In this document: in pieces, positions 42,397 to 53,028 of the stretch
Numbering within the stretch: position 1 is the first letter of the stretch
Layout of the letters: the number at the start of each line of letters is the position of its first letter
Position numbers and translations under genes: made by a program
Notes under the pieces: generated by a model
The model's database searches: none
The model's input: the letters and a program-made list of their open reading frames with translations, nothing else
What the model was told of the DNA's origin: nothing
Origin: Pelomonas sp. BJYL3
Lineage (GTDB): Bacteria; Pseudomonadota; Gammaproteobacteria; Burkholderiales; Burkholderiaceae_C
Direction: 5' to 3'
NCBI RefSeq assembly: GCF_027257975.1
Contig: NZ_JANZKX010000007.1
Span: 265,183-329,182 of the forward strand
DNA length: 64,000 nucleotides

Positions 42397-43785
42397 ATGA
42401 AGCTGCGCGGCAAGATTCTCCTGCTGGCTATCGCGCCCCTGCTGGCCTCGCTCGCCCTCATCGCGGTGGGTGTGCGGCAGCAGGAGGGCGAGCTGGTCGC
42501 CCGCGAGCACGCCACCGTGCAGCGGGCCTACATGGAGGCGCGGCGCGATGAGCTCCGCCATTACGTCGACCTCGCCCTGAGCACGGTGCAGCCGCTCTAC
42601 GCGCAGGCCCAGGGCCAGGACGCGCTGACCCGCCGCCACGCCAGCGAGCAGGCCCTGCAGCGCCTCGCCACGCTGGACTACGGGGCCGACGGCTACTTCT
42701 TCGTCTACGACCTCCAGGGCCGGGTGCTGATGCACTCGCGCCAGCCCGAGCTGCTGGGCCAGAACCTGTGGGAGCTGCGCGACGCCCGCGGCCAGCCCAC
42801 CATCCAGCGTCTGATCGCCCAGGCCCGGGCGGGCGGCGGCTATGTGGAGTACCTCTGGCGCAAGCCCTCCAGCCAGCAGATGGCACCCAAGCTGGGCTAT
42901 GTGGTGGCCCTGCCCGAGTGGAACTGGATGATGGGCACGGGCCTGTACCTGGACGGCATCCAGGCCACGCTGGACCAGCTGGACCGCGAGGCCCAGGGCA
43001 ATATCGCCCGCACGCTGTGGTGGATCGTGGGCATCGCGCTGGCGGGCATCGTGCTGATCAGCGCCAGCGCCCTGGCCCTGAACCTCTCCGAGCACCGCCT
43101 GGCGGAGCAGAAGCTGCGCCTGCTGGCGCACGAGGTGGTGCGCTCGCAGGAGGAGGAGCGGGCCCACCTGGCGCGCGAGCTGCACGACGGCATCAGCCAG
43201 ACCCTGGTGTCCACCAAGCTGCTGGTGGAGGCCAATCTGCGCGAGCCGCGGCCGGCCCTGCTGCAGCAGGCGGTGGAGCGGCTCAGCGGCAGCCTCCACG
43301 AGGTGCGGCGCATCTCGCACCGCCTGCGTCCGGCCCTGCTGGACACCCTGGGCCTGGACGCCGCCCTCGAGCACCTGGCCCGGGAATGCGAGACCGCCGG
43401 CGGCCCCCACATCGACTGCAGCTGCGAGCCCCGGCCCCTGCCGACCCTGCCCGAGGTGGCTGTCACCGTGCTCTTCCGCGTGGCCCAGGAGGCGCTGACC
43501 AACGCCCTGAAGCACGCGCAGGCCGGCCAGGTGCTGCTGCAGCTGCAGGCGCCGGCCGGCGGCGATCTGAGCCTCGTGGTGCAGGACGACGGCCAAGGCT
43601 TCGACCTGCGCGCGCAGAACCTGCACCCGCAGCAGGGCATCGGCCTGCGCAATATGCGCGAGCGCCTGACGGCCATCGGCGGGCAGCTGGACATCCAGAC
43701 CCGGCCCGGCCACGGCACCTGGATCGAGGCCCGCCTGCCCGCCGAGGCCCTGGCCCGGCTGGCCAGCGACAATGCGGCCTCATGA
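42397..43785 (+). CDS. Cache-domain sensor histidine kinase, probable regulator of cstA
   Basis: A 462-residue membrane kinase: helix at about 5-26, periplasmic sCache-type sensor at about 30-200 (DGYFFVYDLQGRVLMHS, KLGYVVALPEWNWMMGTGLY), second helix 205-230 and then a HisKA_3 core. Phospho-His263 lies in LARELHDGISQTL, followed by an ATPase (AQEALTNALKHA, DDGQGFD, GIGLRNMRERL). Cache domains of this kind bind small carboxylates or amino acids. The gene overlaps its response regulator by four bases, and the pair is immediately upstream of the cstA transporter. I infer that it senses a carbon substrate such as pyruvate; BtsS/BtsR-controlled BtsT offers a functional parallel with a different regulator class. 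Confidence 0.85.
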   Translation: MKLRGKILLLAIAPLLASLALIAVGVRQQEGELVAREHATVQRAYMEARRDELRHYVDLALSTVQPLYAQAQGQDALTRRHASEQALQRLATLDYGADGYFFVYDLQGRVLMHSRQPELLGQNLWELRDARGQPTIQRLIAQARAGGGYVEYLWRKPSSQQMAPKLGYVVALPEWNWMMGTGLYLDGIQATLDQLDREAQGNIARTLWWIVGIALAGIVLISASALALNLSEHRLAEQKLRLLAHEVVRSQEEERAHLARELHDGISQTLVSTKLLVEANLREPRPALLQQAVERLSGSLHEVRRISHRLRPALLDTLGLDAALEHLARECETAGGPHIDCSCEPRPLPTLPEVAVTVLFRVAQEALTNALKHAQAGQVLLQLQAPAGGDLSLVVQDDGQGFDLRAQNLHPQQGIGLRNMRERLTAIGGQLDIQTRPGHGTWIEARLPAEALARLASDNAAS

Positions 43786-44435
43786 GCGCCCCTTCCTCGC
43801 CGCCCCTGCGCATCCTGCTGGTGGATGACCACCCCCTGGTCCGAGAGGGCCTGCGCTCGCGCCTGCAGACCGAGCCGGGCTACGAGGTCGTGGCCGAGGC
43901 CGGCAGTGCTGACGAGGCCCTGATCGCGCTGAAGCAGGCCGCGCCCGACCTCGCGCTGCTGGACGTGGGCCTGCGCCAGGGCAGCGGCATCGAGCTGGCC
44001 CGCGCCCTGCTGGCCCAGACGCCTGCACTGCGGGTGCTGATGTTCAGCATGTACGACAACCCCGAGTACGTGCAGCGCGCCCTCGAGGCGGGGGCCAGCG
44101 GCTATGTGCTCAAGGACGCCTCGGTGGAGGCCCTGCTCGCCGCCATCGAGGCCGTGCGTGCCGGCGGCACCTACCTCAGCCCCGGCCTGACGCGGCGCAT
44201 GTTCCGCGCCCAGGCGCCCAAGCCGGTGCTGTCCCCGCGCGAGAGCGAGATCCTCAGCGCCCTGGCCCGCGGCGAGACCAGCAAGGACATCGCCCGCCGC
44301 CTGGACCTCTCGGTTCGCACCGTCGAGACCCACCGCCAGAACATCAAGCGCAAGCTGGCCCTGGACACGCCGGCCGAGCTGCTGCGCTATGCCCTGGAAC
44401 ATGCCCGCGGCCTGGAGGCGGACAGCGGGCGCTGA
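43782..44435 (+). CDS. NarL/FixJ-family response regulator, partner of the Cache kinase
   Basis: A 217-residue regulator. The receiver has Asp15/Asp16 (LLVDDHP), phospho-acceptor Asp61 (LALLDVGLRQG) and Lys in YVLKDAS. The LuxR-type HTH is at the C-terminus (LSPRESEILSALARGETSKD, SVRTVETHRQNIKRKL). It is coupled to the kinase by an ATGA overlap. A 6-5-6 inverted repeat CTAGGG-N5-CCCTAG begins 18 bp after its stop codon, in front of cstA, and is the natural candidate for its binding site. Confidence 0.88.
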   Translation: MSAPSSPPLRILLVDDHPLVREGLRSRLQTEPGYEVVAEAGSADEALIALKQAAPDLALLDVGLRQGSGIELARALLAQTPALRVLMFSMYDNPEYVQRALEAGASGYVLKDASVEALLAAIEAVRAGGTYLSPGLTRRMFRAQAPKPVLSPRESEILSALARGETSKDIARRLDLSVRTVETHRQNIKRKLALDTPAELLRYALEHARGLEADSGR

Positions 44436-44453
44436 CCCCAGCATGGCAGGTGC

Positions 44454-44480
44454 CTAGGGTTGGTCCCTAGTCATCCCTAC
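44454..44480. promoter_or_regulatory. Inverted repeat CTAGGG-N5-CCCTAG plus extra half-site before cstA
   Basis: CTAGGG (44454-44459) and CCCTAG (44465-44470) form a perfect inverted repeat. A third half-site CCCTAC (44475-44480) is spaced 10 bp, one helical turn, from the second. The cluster lies about 130-155 bp upstream of the cstA ATG, consistent with an activator site for the adjacent response regulator. Confidence 0.5.
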
Positions 44481-44608
44481 GGAGTGGCCCCGCGGGCCGA
44501 ACGGATGTGCCGCGGGCGCGCGGTCTTCACACTGCAGTCTCCCAAGAACCGGATGCCGTCACGCTGCCGCCAGAAGCAGGGCCGGGGTCCATTGCAGGAG
44601 ACAAAACC

Positions 44609-46687
44609 ATGTCCAGTGTTCGTCGCCACCTCGCCTGGGCGGGCGTGGCCGTGCTCGGTGCCGCGGCGCTCGCCGTGGTCGCCCTGTCCCGCGGCGAGGC
44701 CATCAGCGCCCTGTGGGTGGTGGTGGCCGCGATCTGCGTCTACCTGATCGGCTACCGCTACTACAGCCTCTTCATCGCCAACACCGTGCTGGGCCTGGAC
44801 GGCCAGCGCCAGACCCCGGCCTGGAAGTACAACGACGGGCTGGACTACGTGCCCACGCACAAGAACGTGCTCTACGGCCACCATTTCGCCGCCATCGCGG
44901 GCGCCGGCCCGCTGGTGGGGCCGGTGCTGGCCGCGCAGATGGGCTACCTGCCGGGCCTGCTGTGGATCCTGGCCGGCGTGGTCTTCGCCGGGGCGGTGCA
45001 GGACTTCATCGTGCTCTTCATCTCCACCCGCCGCGACGGCCGCTCCCTGGGCGAGCTGGTCAAGCAGGAGATGGGCACGGTGCCGGGCCTGATCGCGCTC
45101 TTCGGCGCCTTCATGATCATGATCATCATCCTGGCCGTGCTGGCCCTGATCGTGGTGAAGGCCCTGGCCGAATCGCCCTGGGGCACCTTCACCGTGGCGG
45201 CCACCATCCCGGTGGCCCTGTTCATGGGCGTCTACCTGCGCTATCTGCGGCCGGGGCGCATCGGCGAGGTCTCGCTGATCGGCTTCGTGCTGCTGATGGC
45301 CTCCATCATCGGCGGGCAGTGGGTGCACGAGAGCCCCACGCTGGCCCCGCTGTTCACGCATGACGGCAAGACCCTGACCTGGCTGCTGATCGGCTACGGC
45401 TTCGTCGCTGCGTCCATTCCGGTGTGGCTGCTGCTGGCGCCCCGGGACTATCTGTCGACTTTCCTGAAGATCGGCACCATCGTCGCGCTGGCCGTGGGCA
45501 TCGTCTTCGTGGCGCCCACGCTGCAGATGCCGTCGATCACCAAGTTCGCGGCGGGCAACGGCCCGGTGTGGGCGGGAGATCTCTTCCCCTTCCTCTTCAT
45601 CACCATCGCCTGCGGCGCCGTCTCGGGCTTCCATGCGCTGATCTCCTCGGGCACCACGCCCAAGATGCTGGAGAACGAGACCCACGCCCGCTTCATCGGC
45701 TACGGCGGCATGCTGGCCGAGAGCTTCGTGGCGGTGATGGCCCTGGTGGCGGCCTCGTGCATCGAGCCGGGCGTCTACTTCGCGATGAACAGCCCGGCGG
45801 CGCTGGTCGGCAAGACGCCCGAGGCCGTGGCGGCCACCATTTCCACGTGGGGCTTCGTGGTCACGCCCGAGATGCTGGTGCAGACGGCCAAGGACGTGGG
45901 CGAGAACACCATCCTCGCCCGCGCTGGCGGCGCTCCCACGCTGGCCGTGGGCATGGCTCACATCCTGCACCAGGTGGTGGGCGGCAAGGCCATGATGGCC
46001 TTCTGGTACCACTTCGCCATCCTCTTCGAGGCGCTGTTCATCCTGACCGCCGTGGACGCCGGCACCCGCGCCGGCCGCTTCATGCTGCAGGACCTGCTGG
46101 GCAGCTTCGTGCCCTCGCTCAAGCGCACCGACTCCCTGGTGGCCAATCTGCTGGCCACGGGGCTGTGCGTGGCGGCCTGGGGCTACTTCCTCTACCAGGG
46201 CGTGGTGGATCCGCTGGGCGGCATCAACACCCTGTGGCCGCTGTTCGGCATCGCCAACCAGATGCTGGCCGCCGTGGCGCTGCTGCTGGGCACCGTGGTC
46301 CTGTTCAAGATGAAGAAGGACCGCTACGCCTGGGTCACCATCGTGCCCTCGGTCTGGCTGCTGGCCTGCACGCTGACGGCGGGCTGGCTGAAGATCTTCT
46401 CGGACGACGTGCGCGTGGGCTTCCTGGCCCATGCCCGCAAGTACGCCGACGCCGTGGCCGCCGGCCAGGTGCTGGCCCCGGCCAAGAGCCTGGAGGCCAT
46501 GCAGCGGGTGATCTTCAACGACCGCCTGGACGCCGCCCTGTGCGCGCTCTTCATGGGCGTGGTGCTGAGCGTACTGGTCTACAGCGTCAGGTCCGTGCTG
46601 GCCGCGCGTGCCAGCCGCCAGCCCAGCGCCCAGGAGGCGCCGCGCGTGCCCCTGAATCCTGCCGCCGTGGCGTCCAGCCATGCTTGA
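44609..46687 (+). CDS. cstA: Carbon starvation protein CstA-family transporter
   Basis: A 692-residue protein with 16 or more hydrophobic helices. ATG 44609 has CAGGAG upstream; an in-frame ATG at 44507 gives an unlikely leader. Strong CstA features: YHFAAIAGAGPLVGPVLAAQ (here GHHFAAIAGAGPLVGP), GVVFAGAVQDFIVLFISTRR, ACGAVSGFHALISSGTTPKM, RFMLQDLLG and GIANQMLAAVALLLGTV. CstA and BtsT relatives take up peptides or pyruvate under carbon limitation. The 3' end overlaps the small YbdD-type gene by 8 bp. Regulation is probably by the kinase/regulator pair directly upstream. Confidence 0.9.
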   Translation: MSSVRRHLAWAGVAVLGAAALAVVALSRGEAISALWVVVAAICVYLIGYRYYSLFIANTVLGLDGQRQTPAWKYNDGLDYVPTHKNVLYGHHFAAIAGAGPLVGPVLAAQMGYLPGLLWILAGVVFAGAVQDFIVLFISTRRDGRSLGELVKQEMGTVPGLIALFGAFMIMIIILAVLALIVVKALAESPWGTFTVAATIPVALFMGVYLRYLRPGRIGEVSLIGFVLLMASIIGGQWVHESPTLAPLFTHDGKTLTWLLIGYGFVAASIPVWLLLAPRDYLSTFLKIGTIVALAVGIVFVAPTLQMPSITKFAAGNGPVWAGDLFPFLFITIACGAVSGFHALISSGTTPKMLENETHARFIGYGGMLAESFVAVMALVAASCIEPGVYFAMNSPAALVGKTPEAVAATISTWGFVVTPEMLVQTAKDVGENTILARAGGAPTLAVGMAHILHQVVGGKAMMAFWYHFAILFEALFILTAVDAGTRAGRFMLQDLLGSFVPSLKRTDSLVANLLATGLCVAAWGYFLYQGVVDPLGGINTLWPLFGIANQMLAAVALLLGTVVLFKMKKDRYAWVTIVPSVWLLACTLTAGWLKIFSDDVRVGFLAHARKYADAVAAGQVLAPAKSLEAMQRVIFNDRLDAALCALFMGVVLSVLVYSVRSVLAARASRQPSAQEAPRVPLNPAAVASSHA

Positions 46688-46886
46688 GCAGGGGCTGCGC
46701 GAGCTGGGCCAGGCGGGCCGCACTCTGGCGCAGAGCCTGCGCCTGATGGTGGGCCTGCCGGACTACGGCAGCTACGTGGCCCATCTGCAGCGCGAGCATC
46801 CGGAGCGCGAGCCCATGAGCTACGAGGACTTCTTCCGCGAGCGGCAGGCCGCGCGCTATGGCGGCAAGCTGGGGCGCTGCTGCTGA
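46680..46886 (+). CDS. YbdD/YjiX-family small protein (DUF466)
   Basis: A 68-residue protein whose ATG lies inside the end of cstA (8-bp overlap). The core VGLPDYGSYVAHLQREHPER followed by PMSYEDFFRERQAARYGG is the family signature, and the two C-terminal cysteines (GRCC) are also typical. Members always accompany CstA/BtsT transporters and are thought to be needed for or to modulate transport. Confidence 0.9.
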   Translation: MLEQGLRELGQAGRTLAQSLRLMVGLPDYGSYVAHLQREHPEREPMSYEDFFRERQAARYGGKLGRCC

Positions 46887-46911
46887 GCGCACGGGCTCTC
46901 GTCGCCCCATG

Positions 46912-46939
46912 AAAAACGCCCCGTCTCGACGGAGCGTTT
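46912..46939 (-). terminator. Terminator between cstA operon and ileS, mainly for ileS
   Basis: On the minus strand AACGCTCCGT and ACGGGGCGTT form a 10-bp stem (one G-U pair) around loop CGAG, followed by TTTC; the T-run including the stem end is TTTTT. On the plus strand the same hairpin ends in TTTG, so it may also stop cstA transcripts weakly. Confidence 0.75.
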
Positions 46940-46959
46940 GCTCAGGTGGCGGGCGCTGA

Positions 46960-49800
46960 TCAGGCGATCTGTCGCAGCTCGCCGCCGCCATGCAGATTGC
47001 TGTGGCAGCGGCCGCACAGGCCCGGGTGCTCGGCGATCGAGCCCACGTCCTCGCGGTAGTGCCAGCAGCGCTCGCACTTGGCGTGTGCCGTGGGCGTGAC
47101 AGTGACGCTCAGCTCGGCCGCGGCCTCGACGCGGGCCGCCGAGGTGATCAGCACGAACTTGAGGTCTTCGCCCAGGGACTGCAGCAGGGTCAGGTCTTGC
47201 TCGGCCGCGCCGATCACGACCTCGGCCTGCAGCGAGGCGCCCACCAGGCCCTGGCCGCGCACGTCCTCGATGGCCTTGTTGGCCAGCTCGCGGATCTCGC
47301 GCACGCGGCTCCACTTGGCCAGCAGGGCGGCGTCCGGCGCCTCGAAGGTCCAGAAGGTCTCGGTGAAGATGGTCTCGCCACCGTTGAACACCTGCCAGGC
47401 TTCCTCCGCCGTGAAGCTGAGGAAGGGCGCCATCCAGCGCAGCATGGCGTTCGTGATGTGCCACAGCGCGGTCTGGGCGGAGCGGCGGGCCAGGCTCTTC
47501 GGGGCCGTCGTGTAGAGGCGGTCCTTCAGCACGTCGAGGTAGAAGCCGCCCAGGTCTTCCGAGCAGTAGACCTGCAGCTTGGCCACGACCGGGTGGAACT
47601 CATAGCGCTCGAAGTGGGCCAGCACCTCGGCCTGGAACTCGGCGGCGCGGGCCAGGGCGTAGCGGTCCACTTCCAGCAGCTGGTCCAGGGGCAGGGCTTC
47701 GGTCGCGGCGTCGAAGTCCGAGACATTGGCCAGCAGGAAGCGCAGGGTGTTGCGGATGCGGCGGTAGCTGTCGACTACGCGGGCGAGGATCTTCTCGTCC
47801 AGGCCCAGATCGCCGGAGTAGTCGGTCGCGGCGGTCCACAGGCGCAGGATCTCGGCGCCCATCTTGTCGGACACGGCCTGCGGCGCGACCACATTGCCCA
47901 CCGACTTGCTCATCTTGCGGCCCTGGCCGTCCACCACGAAGCCGTGGGTCAGCAGGCCCTTGTACGGCGCACGGCCGTACAGCGCCGAGGCGATCAGCAG
48001 GGAGCTGTGGAACCAGCCGCGGTGCTGGTCATGGCCTTCGAGGTAGAGGTCGGCCTCGGGGCCCTGCTCATGCGCGGCGCCGGCGTGGCTGCCCTTGAGC
48101 ACGTGCTGGAAGGTGGAGCCGGAGTCGAACCAGACGTCCAGGATGTCCTGGCCCTTGGTGTAGATCTCGGCCTCGGCGCCCAGCCACTCGGCCGGGTCCA
48201 GCTTGGCCCAGGCCTCGATGCCGCCCTGCTCGACCAGCTGCGCGGCACGCTCGATGAACTCCAGCGTGCGCGGATGCGCCTCGCCCGTGTCCTTGTGCAG
48301 GAAGATGGGCAGGGGCACGCCCCAGCTGCGCTGGCGCGAGATGCACCAGTCGGGCCGGTTGGCGATCATGTCGCGCAGGCGGGCCCGGCCGTTCTCGGGG
48401 TAGAAGCTGGTGGCGTCGATGGCCGCCAGGGCCGTCTGGCGCAGGGTCTGGGCCGGGGCCTCGCTGGCGAAGAGGCCGCTGCCCTCGTCCATGCGCACGA
48501 ACCACTGGGCCGCCGCGCGGTAGATCACCGGCGTCTTGTGGCGCCAGCAGTGCGGGTAGCTGTGGGTGATCTTGGACTGGGCCATCAGCCGCCCGGCCTG
48601 GGCCAGGGCCTCGGTGATGACGGGGTTGGCTTTCCAGATGTGCTGCCCGCCGAACAGGGGCAGGGCGGCTTCATAGGCGCCGTTGCCCTGCACCGGGTTC
48701 TTGATGTCGGTGAAGGCCATGCCGTGGGAGACGCAGCTCTGGAAGTCATCCAGGCCGTAGGCAGGCGCCGAGTGCACGACGCCGGTGCCGTCTTCCGCCG
48801 TGGCGTAGTCAGCCAGGTAGACCGGGCTCTCGCGGTCGAAGCCGGGGTCCACATGGGCCAGCGGGTGCTTGAACTTCAGCAGCTCGAGCGCGCGGCCCTG
48901 GGTGACGGCGACCTGCTCGCCCTCCAGCTGCCAGCGCGCCAGGCATTTCTCGACCAGGGCCTCGGCCACCACGAAGTAGCCGCGCGGGGTCTTGACCAGG
49001 GCGTAGGGCAGCTCGGGGTTGAGGTTCAGCGCCTGGTTGGCGGGGATGGTCCAGGGGGTGGTGGTCCAGATCACCGTGAAGGCGTCCTGGTCCAGCGCGG
49101 GCAGGCCGAAGGCGGCGGCCAGCTTCGCGGGCTCGGCGCACAGGAAGGCGACGTCCACCGCCGGCGACTGCTTGTCGGCGTACTCGATCTCGAATTCGGC
49201 CAGCGAGGAACCGCAGTCGAAGCACCAGTAGACGGGCTTGAGGCCGCGGTAGACGAAGCCGCGCTCGAACAGGCGCTTGAGCACACGGATCTCGCCGGCC
49301 TCGTTGGCGTAGTCCATGGTGCGGTAGGGCTTGTCCCATTCGCCGAGGATGCCCAGGCGCTTGAAGTCGGCGCGCTGGCCGTCGATCTGCTCGGTGGCGT
49401 AGGCGCGGCTCTTGGCCTGGACCTCGTCACGCGGCAGGCCGCGGCCGAAGGTCTTCTCGATCTGGTTCTCGATGGGCAGACCGTGGCAGTCCCAGCCGGG
49501 GATGTAGGCCGCGTCGAAGCCGGCCAGCTGGCGGGCCTTGACGATCATGTCCTTGAGAATCTTGTTGGCGGCGTGGCCGATGTGGATCTGGCCATTCGCA
49601 TAGGGCGGGCCATCGTGCAGCACGAACTTGGGCGCGCCGCAGCGGGCGTCGCGCAGCTTCTTGTAGATGCCTTGCTCTTCCCAGTTCTTGACCCAGCCCG
49701 GCTCGCGCTTGGGCAGGTCACCGCGCATGGGGAAGGGGGTGTCGGGCAGGTTCAGCGTGGCACGGTAGTCGGGTGCGGCGGGCTTGGTGGCGTCAGTCAT
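46960..49800 (-). CDS. ileS: Isoleucyl-tRNA synthetase
   Basis: A 946-residue class I synthetase that charges tRNA-Ile and edits valine. ATG 49800 ([10 protein letters not shown]) is chosen because the upstream extension to 49980 is Pro/Arg-rich. Motifs: HIGH at about 73-76 ([11 protein letters not shown]), [15 protein letters not shown] in [10 protein letters not shown], and a C-terminal zinc finger [12 protein letters not shown] with CGRCHSN, as in the bacterial IleS1 type. It is followed by the terminator above rather than by lspA. It lies 106 bp downstream of ribF in the same direction. Confidence 0.97.
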   Translation of the reverse strand: MTDATKPAAPDYRATLNLPDTPFPMRGDLPKREPGWVKNWEEQGIYKKLRDARCGAPKFVLHDGPPYANGQIHIGHAANKILKDMIVKARQLAGFDAAYIPGWDCHGLPIENQIEKTFGRGLPRDEVQAKSRAYATEQIDGQRADFKRLGILGEWDKPYRTMDYANEAGEIRVLKRLFERGFVYRGLKPVYWCFDCGSSLAEFEIEYADKQSPAVDVAFLCAEPAKLAAAFGLPALDQDAFTVIWTTTPWTIPANQALNLNPELPYALVKTPRGYFVVAEALVEKCLARWQLEGEQVAVTQGRALELLKFKHPLAHVDPGFDRESPVYLADYATAEDGTGVVHSAPAYGLDDFQSCVSHGMAFTDIKNPVQGNGAYEAALPLFGGQHIWKANPVITEALAQAGRLMAQSKITHSYPHCWRHKTPVIYRAAAQWFVRMDEGSGLFASEAPAQTLRQTALAAIDATSFYPENGRARLRDMIANRPDWCISRQRSWGVPLPIFLHKDTGEAHPRTLEFIERAAQLVEQGGIEAWAKLDPAEWLGAEAEIYTKGQDILDVWFDSGSTFQHVLKGSHAGAAHEQGPEADLYLEGHDQHRGWFHSSLLIASALYGRAPYKGLLTHGFVVDGQGRKMSKSVGNVVAPQAVSDKMGAEILRLWTAATDYSGDLGLDEKILARVVDSYRRIRNTLRFLLANVSDFDAATEALPLDQLLEVDRYALARAAEFQAEVLAHFERYEFHPVVAKLQVYCSEDLGGFYLDVLKDRLYTTAPKSLARRSAQTALWHITNAMLRWMAPFLSFTAEEAWQVFNGGETIFTETFWTFEAPDAALLAKWSRVREIRELANKAIEDVRGQGLVGASLQAEVVIGAAEQDLTLLQSLGEDLKFVLITSAARVEAAAELSVTVTPTAHAKCERCWHYREDVGSIAEHPGLCGRCHSNLHGGGELRQIA

Positions 49801-49906
49801 GGCAGCAATCAGGCAGGGCCGCTGGCGGCAGGCCAGTCGGCGGGCAGGGGGAGCACCGGGGCGGCGCAGGGGCGTCAGGGCAGCAAGCCCCGAGGGCGGG
49901 CCCGCA

Positions 49907-50929
49907 TCAAATTCGATCGCGGGTGGTCTGGCGGCGCATCGAGGCGTGGGTGGCCAGGAAGGCGCGTGCCTGCTCGACATCGCGGGCGATGGCCTGGGTC
50001 AGGGCGTCCAGCCCGTCGAAACGGGCTTCGTCACGCAGTTTGTGCAGCAGTTCCACGCGCACGAGTTTACCGTAGGCCCCGTTGCGGCCCAGCGTCGCGG
50101 GCCAGTCCAGGCAGTGGACCTCCAGCAGCACGCGCCCGGCGTCCTCCACCGTGGGGCGCACGCCCAGGCTGGCCACGCCGTCCAGGGGCGTTTGCGCCAG
50201 GCCATGGGTGCGCACGGCGTAGATGCCCATGGCGGCCGGCTTGGCATGCGAGAAGCGCAGGTTCAAGGTGCGGAAGCCGTCGGCCGCACCGGCCGCCGAT
50301 TCGCCCAGCTGCCGGCCCAGCTTCTGGCCGTGGATCACATGGCCGGAGATGGCATAGGGCCGGCCCAGCAGGCGCTCGGCGTCCTCCATGCGGCCCTCGG
50401 CCAGAGCCTCGCGCACGGCCGAACTGCTGACGCGCAGGCCGTGCACCTCGTAGCTCATCATGCGAGCCACGTCGAAGCCCAGGCGCTGGCCGGCGGCGTC
50501 GAGCGTGGCGTAGTCGCCCTGGCGCTTGGCGCCGAAGCGGAAGTCGTCGCCCACCAGCACGTAGCGGGCGCCCAGGCCCTGCACCAGCACCTGCTGGATG
50601 AAGTCCTGCGCGGGCAGCGAGGCCAGGCGCTCGTCGAAGCGCAGCACCACGACCTGGTCGATGCCGCAGCGTTCCAGCTCCTGGAGCTTGTCGCGCAGCG
50701 TGGCGATGCGGGTGGGGGCCAGCTCCGGCTTGCCCAGCTTGCGGGCGAAGAAGTCCCTCGGATGGGGCTCGAAGTTCAGCACGCAGGACGGCAGACCGCG
50801 GTGCTGGGCTTCCGAGCGCAGCAGGGCCAGCATCGCCTGATGGCCGCGATGGACGCCGTCGAAGTTGCCGATGGTGAGGGCACAGGCCGGGGCGATGCCC
50901 GGGTGATGGAAGCCGCGGAATACCTGCAT
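49907..50929 (-). CDS. ribF: Bifunctional riboflavin kinase / FAD synthetase
   Basis: About 340 residues. ATG 50929 (MQVFRGF) matches the family start; an ATG nine bases upstream is the alternative. The N-terminal FMN adenylyltransferase domain has [25 protein letters not shown] and [15 protein letters not shown] with [10 protein letters not shown]. The C-terminal riboflavin kinase domain has [17 protein letters not shown] and [15 protein letters not shown]. It makes FMN and FAD from riboflavin in the cytoplasm. The ribF-ileS order is the conserved one; lspA is missing from its usual third place. Confidence 0.95.
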   Translation of the reverse strand: MQVFRGFHHPGIAPACALTIGNFDGVHRGHQAMLALLRSEAQHRGLPSCVLNFEPHPRDFFARKLGKPELAPTRIATLRDKLQELERCGIDQVVVLRFDERLASLPAQDFIQQVLVQGLGARYVLVGDDFRFGAKRQGDYATLDAAGQRLGFDVARMMSYEVHGLRVSSSAVREALAEGRMEDAERLLGRPYAISGHVIHGQKLGRQLGESAAGAADGFRTLNLRFSHAKPAAMGIYAVRTHGLAQTPLDGVASLGVRPTVEDAGRVLLEVHCLDWPATLGRNGAYGKLVRVELLHKLRDEARFDGLDALTQAIARDVEQARAFLATHASMRRQTTRDRI

Positions 50930-50989
50930 GGAGGGCATTATCCGTGCCCGGCCGCCCGTTCAGAGGGGCGAGGGCGCCCGAGCGTGCAC

Positions 50990-52807
50990 TCAGGCCGGCA
51001 CTTCGTCCTCCAGCCGCACCGCGCTCGTCGGTTCGGCCCGGCCCACATGGCGCACCACCAGTTCCAGCAGGTGCTGCATGTCGAAAGGCTTCTGCAGATG
51101 GCCGTCCATGCCGGCAGCCTCGCACTGCGCCCGGTCCTGCGGGGAGGTGCTGGCGGTCAGGGCGACGATGGGTGTGCGCGGACGGCCCATGCGCCGTTCC
51201 TCGGCGCGCCAGGCGGCCGTGGCCTCGAAGCCGTCGAGCTCGGGCATCAGGCAGTCCATCAGCACCAGCTCGAAGGGCTCCTGCCGGAGCAGCTCCAGGG
51301 CCTGGCGGCCGTTCTCGGCCTGCACGACTTCCACGCCGCAGTGGTCCAGCATGGAGGCCGCCACCAGCAGGTTCACCGGGTTGTCGTCGACCAGCAGCAC
51401 CCGGCCCTGCAGGACCGGCAGCAGGGGATCGCGGGCCGCCCGCTGCGCTGCGGCGGGGGCGTCGCAGGGCTGGAGCGGCAGGGTCAGCTCGAACATCGAA
51501 CCCAGGCCGCGCCGCGAGCTGGCGCGTAGATCGCCGCCCATGGCGTGGGCGAGCTCGCGGGAGATGGTCAGGCCCAGGCCCGTGCTGTCGCGCCGCTGGC
51601 GCAGCTTGCCACCGAGCTGCTCGAATGGGGCGAAGATGCGCTCCAGCTGGTCGGCCTCGATGCCGTCGCCGGTGTCCCGCACGGCAAAGCGCAGCAGGGT
51701 GCCGCTGCGCATGTCCTGCACCACGGCCACGCCCACGTCCACCGAACCCTGCTCGGTGAACTTGATGGCATTGCCGACCAGGTTGTGCAGCACCTGCTTG
51801 ATGCGCGAGGCATCGGCCAGCACATGGCTGGGCAGGCCTTCGGCAAGGCGGACGTTGAGCTGCAGACCCTTCTCGCGGGCAGGGGTGGCGAGCAGGCGGC
51901 AGACTTCGTGGACCGCCTCGGCCAGGTCCATGGCAGCGGGCTCGATGACCAGCTTGCCGGACTCGATGCGGGCCAGGTCCAGGATGTCATTGACCAGGTT
52001 GAGCAGGTGGCGGCCGGAACTGTGCACCACGCCGAGCTGCTCGCGCTGGCGCTCGTCCAGGTTCGAACGCTCCAGCAGCTGTGTCATGCCCAGGATGCCA
52101 TTGAGCGGCGTGCGGATCTCGTGGCTCATCACCGCCACGAAGCGGCTCTTGCTGGTGCTGGACTGCTGAGCGGACTGCAGAGCCTGCTGGCGTTCCTCGG
52201 CGAGCTTGGCGTGCTCGAAGCGCAGACGCAGCAGCTCCAGGCGGCGGGCCTGGACGCGCAGCGACTCCGTCCAGGCGACGGACAGAAAGATCAGCAGGCC
52301 GACGGCCGACAGCCAGCCTTCGCGGGTGTCCAGCAGGCCGTTGTAGAGCAGCGCAGGCGTGAAGACGATGCCGGAGAACAGGGCATTGGCGCGGAACTCG
52401 GCGCCCATGGCGAACAGGGAGACCGCGGCCAGGCCGATCATGGAGGCCAGCACCAGGCCGTCAAGACCTGGCACCTCGGGCGTGTGGAAGCACCAGCCCA
52501 TGGCGCTCCAGCTGAGCGCATCCAGCGCCAGCAGGGTGAAGTAGCGCTGGCGCCAGGCCCGCAGGCTGCCGAGCTCCCGCTGCGCCTGGCGGAAGCTGCG
52601 GGCATCCAGCGTGCGCAGCAGCGCCACGCACAGGCGCGCGCACAGCCAGCCCAGCAGCAGGGCGGCGGGCAGGTGGCCCCACAGCAGGAGGACCGGGCAG
52701 AAGCTGAAGGCGGCCCCGATGAGATTGGGCCGCAGGCTCAGCTCGTAGAGCGAGCTGAGTCGTTCGCGCTCGATTTGCGCTGCAATGTCCTGATCCAAGG
52801 ACGGCAT
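50990..52807 (-). CDS. Membrane hybrid sensor histidine kinase with C-terminal receiver
   Basis: A 605-residue protein from ATG 52807 ([11 protein letters not shown]). Six or so hydrophobic segments fill residues 30-195 ([50 protein letters not shown]), a membrane sensor without large periplasmic domain. HisKA follows with phospho-His in [15 protein letters not shown], an ATPase ([24 protein letters not shown]) and a receiver with phospho-acceptor Asp in [13 protein letters not shown]. There is no HPt domain or output domain, so a partner is elsewhere. The integral sensor resembles the 7TM/MASE-like class by topology only. Confidence 0.85.
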   Translation of the reverse strand: MPSLDQDIAAQIERERLSSLYELSLRPNLIGAAFSFCPVLLLWGHLPAALLLGWLCARLCVALLRTLDARSFRQAQRELGSLRAWRQRYFTLLALDALSWSAMGWCFHTPEVPGLDGLVLASMIGLAAVSLFAMGAEFRANALFSGIVFTPALLYNGLLDTREGWLSAVGLLIFLSVAWTESLRVQARRLELLRLRFEHAKLAEERQQALQSAQQSSTSKSRFVAVMSHEIRTPLNGILGMTQLLERSNLDERQREQLGVVHSSGRHLLNLVNDILDLARIESGKLVIEPAAMDLAEAVHEVCRLLATPAREKGLQLNVRLAEGLPSHVLADASRIKQVLHNLVGNAIKFTEQGSVDVGVAVVQDMRSGTLLRFAVRDTGDGIEADQLERIFAPFEQLGGKLRQRRDSTGLGLTISRELAHAMGGDLRASSRRGLGSMFELTLPLQPCDAPAAAQRAARDPLLPVLQGRVLLVDDNPVNLLVAASMLDHCGVEVVQAENGRQALELLRQEPFELVLMDCLMPELDGFEATAAWRAEERRMGRPRTPIVALTASTSPQDRAQCEAAGMDGHLQKPFDMQHLLELVVRHVGRAEPTSAVRLEDEVPA

Positions 52808-53028
52808 CCCTCGTCTGGCCCCGGCCCGTGCCCCGGGGTGCTCTTGTAGGTGTTCATGGTCCGAGCGCAGCGCACGTCGTGTCTGCAGCCGACCTCCTTC
52901 GATGCCAGTGCAGTGCACGCGTCATTGCGGGCAGCGATTTGTAGCCTCAACAGGCCTGAGGGCGGCTAGTGCGAACCCTCGATCTGCGGGGGGCGCGGCG
53001 CAGGCCGCGGCGGGATCAGTGACGGATC

